From Immundisolibacter sp. (GTDB lineage: Bacteria > Pseudomonadota > Gammaproteobacteria > Immundisolibacterales > Immundisolibacteraceae): DNA of 16,411 bases. A program made the position numbers and the translations under genes. The DNA lies in contig NZ_JBFIII010000070.1 of NCBI RefSeq assembly GCF_041601295.1, positions 1 to 16,411 on the forward strand. Direction: 5' to 3'. The notes beneath the pieces are model-generated. The model saw nothing but the letters and a program-made list of their open reading frames with translations. It had not been told where the DNA came from and did no database searches. Shown one piece after another: positions 14,311 to 16,411 of this stretch. The first letter of the stretch is position 1. The number at the start of each line of letters is the position of its first letter.

Positions 14311-15284
14311 ACACCATGCATGCCATCGAAGTCACCGCATTCGGCGACCCGGAAGTCTTGCGCCTGGTCGAGCAGCGCCTGCCCGAGCCTGGTCCGGGCG
14401 AACTGCGCATCAAGAATGCCGCCTGCGGCGTCAATTTCATCGACATCTACCACCGCACCGGCTTCTACCCGCAACCGTTGCCGTTCGTGCCGGGCCTGGA
14501 AGGCGCGGGCCTTGTGGATGCCGTGGGTGCGGGCGTGACGCGCTACCAGCCTGGCGACCGCGTGGCCTACCCGAACGCCACGGCGGCCTATGCGCAGTTC
14601 ACCTGCCTGGCGCAGGAGCGGGTGGTGCCGGTGCCGGAGGGGCTGGACCTGGAGCTGGCCGCCGCGGCCATGCTGCAAGGCCTGACCGCCCACGCGCTCA
14701 CACACTCCGCGTACGCCATCCAGCCCGCAGACACGGTGCTGATCCACGCCGCTGCCGGCGGCGCCGGGCAGATGCTGGTGCAGATGGCCAAGCTGCGCGG
14801 GGCACGGGTACTCGCCACGGTATCGACCGAGGCCAAGGCGCTGATCGCCCGCGCCCGCGGTGCCGACGAAGTAATCCTGTATTCGCAGGACGATTTCGTG
14901 GCCGAAACCCGTCGCTTGACCGATGGCGCTGGCGTGCACGCGGTCTACGACTCGGTCGGCGCCAGCACCTTCCTGAAGGGCTTCGACGTGTTGCGCCGGC
15001 GCGGCACCATGGTGCTGTTCGGGCAGTCCAGCGGGCCAATTGAGCCGATCAGTCCGCTGTTGCTGCTCCAGAAAGGCTCGCTGTTCCTGACCCGGCCCAG
15101 CCTGTTCGACTACATCGCCGACGCGGACGAACTGGCCGCCCGTTCGCGCGACCTGTTCGCCTGGCTGGCCGATGGCCGGGTCGACCTGCACATCGACCGG
15201 CGCCTGCCACTGGCGCAAGCCGCCCAGGCCCACGAACTGCTGGCCAGTCGTGCCACCAGCGGCAAGCTGCTGCTGATTCCCTGA
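14307..15284 (+). CDS. NADPH:quinone oxidoreductase, zeta-crystallin (QorA) family
   Basis: A 325-aa zinc-independent medium-chain dehydrogenase/reductase, the usual QorA length (about 325-330). It is expected to reduce quinones or alpha,beta-unsaturated carbonyls with NADPH in the cytosol. The signature blocks are NFIDIYHRTGFYP (43-55), PGLEGAG (62-68), QPGDRVAY (81-88), QGLTAH (124-129) and the Rossmann motif AAAGGAG (148-154). The segment FGQSSGP follows near 238-244. The Cys/His zinc ligands of alcohol dehydrogenases are absent, as expected. The start at 14307 overlaps the stop of the AhpD-like gene (ATGA). A second ATG four codons in (MHAIEVTAFG) is a possible alternative and matches the shorter N-terminus of many homologues. 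The 108-bp gap after it to the convergent sulfotransferase holds only a weak GGCTT/AAGCC hairpin. Confidence 0.93.
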   Translation: MNTMHAIEVTAFGDPEVLRLVEQRLPEPGPGELRIKNAACGVNFIDIYHRTGFYPQPLPFVPGLEGAGLVDAVGAGVTRYQPGDRVAYPNATAAYAQFTCLAQERVVPVPEGLDLELAAAAMLQGLTAHALTHSAYAIQPADTVLIHAAAGGAGQMLVQMAKLRGARVLATVSTEAKALIARARGADEVILYSQDDFVAETRRLTDGAGVHAVYDSVGASTFLKGFDVLRRRGTMVLFGQSSGPIEPISPLLLLQKGSLFLTRPSLFDYIADADELAARSRDLFAWLADGRVDLHIDRRLPLAQAAQAHELLASRATSGKLLLIP

Positions 15285-15392
15285 TCCGGCTTTTACAAGC
15301 CATCAAACCTGGCGATTTTGTCGGAGCGGGCGCAGCTGACGGCGTAATCGACAGGTCGGCCCGACACGCGAGGGAACCCCCCCGAGCCCCCG

Positions 15393-16411
15393 CTAACCGA
15401 AATACCGGTCGTAAGGAAAATCGCTGCCCAGCTTTGCCAGACCCGCCTTGCACCAGGCGTCGATGTGCGCCTGCTGGGCGGGCGTCAGCATCTCGCCGGA
15501 GTTGCCCTTCCTGCCGCTGCGGATCATCGATCCGCCCGGCCGGGCGAAGGGCGACACCTCGCCGGGGTAGAACTTGTGGTCGATGGCCTTCATGTGCTCG
15601 AACGAGCTCAGGCGCTGCACGCGCTGGGCTTCCGCCTCGGTCAGGCTCACGCCCATCAGGTCCGCCATGCGCTGGATGGTTCCGGCTGGGTCGTCCTGTA
15701 GTTCGTTGTAGGTCAGAAACAGCACGTTCGGCCGCTCGCGCCAGGCCCAGTAGCCGGCCGTGAACTCGTACCAGGGATGGAACACCGCCTGCTCGGAGGT
15801 GCAGTGCCGCACCCAGGTTTCGACCGACGGGATCAGGCTTCCCAGCAGCATGCTGCCAAAGAAGTGGTAGCCGGAGACGATTACCTCCTTCGGATCGCGC
15901 ACCAGGCAGATGTACCTGGCCTTCTCGCTGTAGGGCACAAACTGCGCCCGGGCGTGGGTCTTGATCACGCGCAGGCCCGATCGGGAGCGCTGCTGCGGGC
16001 GCGGGTCGTTCAGCCAGACGGTGGTCTCCTGGTCCGGGCAATCCACCCACGGCACCACGTCCAGGATGTCCTCGAACTCGCCCTCACCATGCTCGGCGAC
16101 CTGATAGGCGGTGTGCATCGCCCAGTTGGTACCGCTCTTGAAATACGAGCACACGAATACGTCATGCTCGGTCGGCGTGTAGCCGGTAAAGGCCTTGGCG
16201 ATGGCCTTGTCGAACAGGCCGGCGGCCATCGGTTTGAAAAAGCGCTGGAACAGCGGAAATTCGAACCGCAGCCGCTGCGACAGATCGAACACCCGCCGCA
16301 GCAGCCAGGTGACAGGGCGCATTTGCCGGCGCGTGCGCGCCATGGCGGCCAGCGTGTTGCGGCGGCGCTCGGCGACGTCGGCGAATTCGTAGCCGGGCGG
16401 GGCGGGGATGG
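15393..16411 (-). CDS. PAPS-dependent sulfotransferase (probably 5'-truncated by the window edge)
   Basis: A sulfotransferase-domain (PF00685) protein that transfers sulfate from PAPS to a hydroxyl or amine. From the first visible ATG (16343) it has 316 aa. The 5'-phosphosulfate loop is SYFKSGTNW (66-74; usually YPKSGTTW), and KTHARAQF (128-135) follows. The 3'-phosphate site is LVRDPKEVIVSGYHFF (147-162), with Arg149 and Ser157. The late RKGNSGEM (278-285) matches the RKGxxG motif. The frame stays open to the right edge with codons ending almost all in C or G (visible as PAPPGYEFADVAERRRNTLAA), and no ribosome binding site precedes 16343, so translation probably begins outside the window. 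No signal peptide is visible in the part shown. The acceptor is unknown. It is convergent with the quinone oxidoreductase gene; its PAPS could come from CysD/CysNC. Confidence 0.9.
   Translation of the reverse strand, partial: IPAPPGYEFADVAERRRNTLAAMARTRRQMRPVTWLLRRVFDLSQRLRFEFPLFQRFFKPMAAGLFDKAIAKAFTGYTPTEHDVFVCSYFKSGTNWAMHTAYQVAEHGEGEFEDILDVVPWVDCPDQETTVWLNDPRPQQRSRSGLRVIKTHARAQFVPYSEKARYICLVRDPKEVIVSGYHFFGSMLLGSLIPSVETWVRHCTSEQAVFHPWYEFTAGYWAWRERPNVLFLTYNELQDDPAGTIQRMADLMGVSLTEAEAQRVQRLSSFEHMKAIDHKFYPGEVSPFARPGGSMIRSGRKGNSGEMLTPAQQAHIDAWCKAGLAKLGSDFPYDRYFG

Noticed and set aside
14289..15233. 314-codon open frame on the minus strand opposite the quinone oxidoreductase
   Set aside because: It mirrors a clear QorA family gene; the translation is Gln/His/Gly-rich with no domain.
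15288..15301. GGCTT-TTAC-AAGCC hairpin after the quinone oxidoreductase as a terminator
   Set aside because: Only a 5-bp stem and no adjacent T-tract on either strand.
15049..16050. 333-codon open frame on the minus strand in another frame of the sulfotransferase region
   Set aside because: It overlaps the sulfotransferase in the same strand but a different frame, with Arg/Ala/Pro-rich composition and no motif.

Overview
The window looks like chromosomal DNA from a GC-rich gammaproteobacterium. This is inferred from the high GC content and strong G/C third-position bias, and from several markers: a CysN-CysC fusion, an Hsp15 (HslR) protein, a DUF1820 protein, a YigB-like phosphatase and a small H-NS-family protein of the xanthomonad/HvrA type. 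The aromatic-acid transporters and Rieske oxygenase suggest a lineage that degrades aromatics, but no genus can be assigned from the sequence alone. There are 15 protein-coding genes. I see no rRNA, tRNA, CRISPR array, insertion sequence or prophage.

Layout. (a) 1-4067, minus strand: sulfate activation cysD-cysNC (PAPS synthesis, start/stop overlap), then an Asp-nucleophile alpha/beta hydrolase and a class I glutamine-amidotransferase-like protein cut by the left edge. (b) 4068-4368: an unusually AT-rich intergenic stretch with a candidate cysD promoter, one perfect DnaA box and several near matches. (c) 4369-5727, minus: an M18 zinc aminopeptidase, divergent from (d) 5911-9939, plus: two tandem aromatic-acid:H+ symporter (AAHS) MFS transporters followed by a Rieske ring-hydroxylating oxygenase alpha subunit. 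This is the most distinctive block and looks like an uptake-plus-oxidation unit for an aromatic carboxylate. (e) 10090-12448, plus: a degenerate EAL-HDOD signalling protein, an H-NS-like nucleoid protein with its own promoter and a strong terminator, then hslR. (f) 12526-13647, minus: a YigB-like HAD phosphatase followed by DUF1820. (g) 13738-15284, plus: an AhpD-like peroxidase-related protein translationally coupled to a QorA-type quinone oxidoreductase. (h) 15393 to the right edge, minus: a PAPS-dependent sulfotransferase, probably cut by the edge.

Functional links. CysD/CysNC makes PAPS, which the sulfotransferase at the other end of the window could use. The AAHS pair and the Rieske oxygenase probably act on one substrate, but no ferredoxin, reductase or small (beta) subunit is nearby, so electrons must come from proteins encoded elsewhere. 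The AhpD-like/QorA pair fits handling of peroxide or quinone stress. I found no clear new defence or mobile system. The items most worth checking are the orphan Rieske oxygenase with a shortened iron-binding motif, the DnaA-box/AT-rich intergenic region, and several well-formed stem-loops that known features do not explain.
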